64,000 nt of DNA from Zonotrichia leucophrys gambelii (taxonomy: Eukaryota; Chordata; Aves; Passeriformes; Passerellidae). The DNA is taken from positions 66,441,085 to 66,505,084 of the forward strand of contig NC_088170.1 in NCBI RefSeq assembly GCF_028769735.1, written 5' to 3'. Position numbers and translations under genes: made by a program. Below the pieces are notes generated by a model that was given only the letters and a program-made list of their open reading frames with translations, was not told the origin of the DNA and made no database searches. This document shows positions 63,601-64,000 of the stretch, in pieces; the first letter of the stretch is position 1, and each line of letters begins with the position of its first letter.

Positions 63601-64000
63601 TCCCAGCTTCCATGAGGTGAGCTTGGCCTCTGGTGTCAAGGGACAGATTCCTCAGTTGACCCAGAAATCTAAGGGCAGGAACAGTGATGGAAAAGGAGGA
63701 ACATTTCATCCTGGGAGGCTCTGGCTTGGATGCTCATTCAAAGCTTTTATACAAGGGACTCAGTATGGGGAGGGGGCCTTTAATCACACAGCAAATACTG
63801 TTCTTTGAAAACCTCTGTAAATTGAATGAGAGGACCTGTCCTTCCTCCCTATGGAACTTGAACAGGTCTATCAATCCTTCACAAACATCTACAAGCTCAG
63901 AAGAATTGTAGTGTGTTCAACTTGTCCTACATGTCTTTCCATAAAAAAATTTTGACCAAGAAAATTTCTTAAACCTCTTTGCAAACTGAGAAATACCACT

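Larger units (their letters stand above)
57900..64000 (-). other. CELF2 intron upstream of e1 (partial)
   Basis: It runs off the window. It contains the pyrimidine/G-quadruplex-capable patch near 58.05 kb, an A run near 59.05 kb, a CA/TA patch at 59.63-59.66 kb and a CR1 fragment at 63.46 kb. No RRM1 exon is present. Confidence 0.82.

Overview
The window is an internal stretch of one large vertebrate gene read on the minus strand: CELF2 (CUGBP Elav-like family member 2, an RNA-binding splicing and translation regulator). Eight consecutive coding exons are recognisable by protein and by splice sites. In transcript order they lie at 57765-57899, 47270-47349, 42244-42402, 40039-40102, 30119-30253, 11746-11877, 4656-4835 and 1179-1322. 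Together they give 1029 nt (343 codons) of uninterrupted frame, covering RRM2, the whole divergent linker and the first part of RRM3. The exons for the N-terminus and RRM1 lie beyond base 64000. The last coding exon and 3' UTR lie below base 1. I call the exons e1 to e8 here; these are not official exon numbers.

The organism is a bird, very probably a songbird. Several CR1 LINE fragments are present, with the typical avian CR1 3' end. Two LTR-like elements resemble LTRs common in passerine genomes. The protein is nearly identical to mammalian CELF2 as I remember it, with a few conservative changes in the linker.

Layout from low to high coordinate (3' to 5' of the gene): e8 (RRM3 start) at 1.2 kb; an LTR-like element at 4.1-4.65 kb that runs up to the splice donor of e7; e7 at 4.7 kb, GC-rich; a second LTR at 7.1-8.2 kb; e6 at 11.8 kb; an 18-kb intron with CR1 copies and a 160-bp purine pentamer microsatellite; e5 (alanine-rich linker) at 30.1 kb; a 10-kb intron with two CR1 tails; e4 at 40.0 kb; a CR1 copy at 40.7-41.5 kb; e3 at 42.3 kb; e2 at 47.3 kb; e1 at 57.8 kb. 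From about 42.1 to 63.4 kb I see almost no interspersed repeats.

The most interesting points concern splicing. The e6-e7 junction has two donors 12 nt apart and two acceptors 18 nt apart, and all four combinations stay in frame. The e7 donor hexamer may double as a target-site duplication of the adjacent LTR. Exons e5 to e8 all start and end in phase 1, so linker exons can be dropped without a frameshift. I found no second protein-coding gene, no RNA gene and no novel multi-gene system. The other open frames fall in repeats or are random intronic frames.
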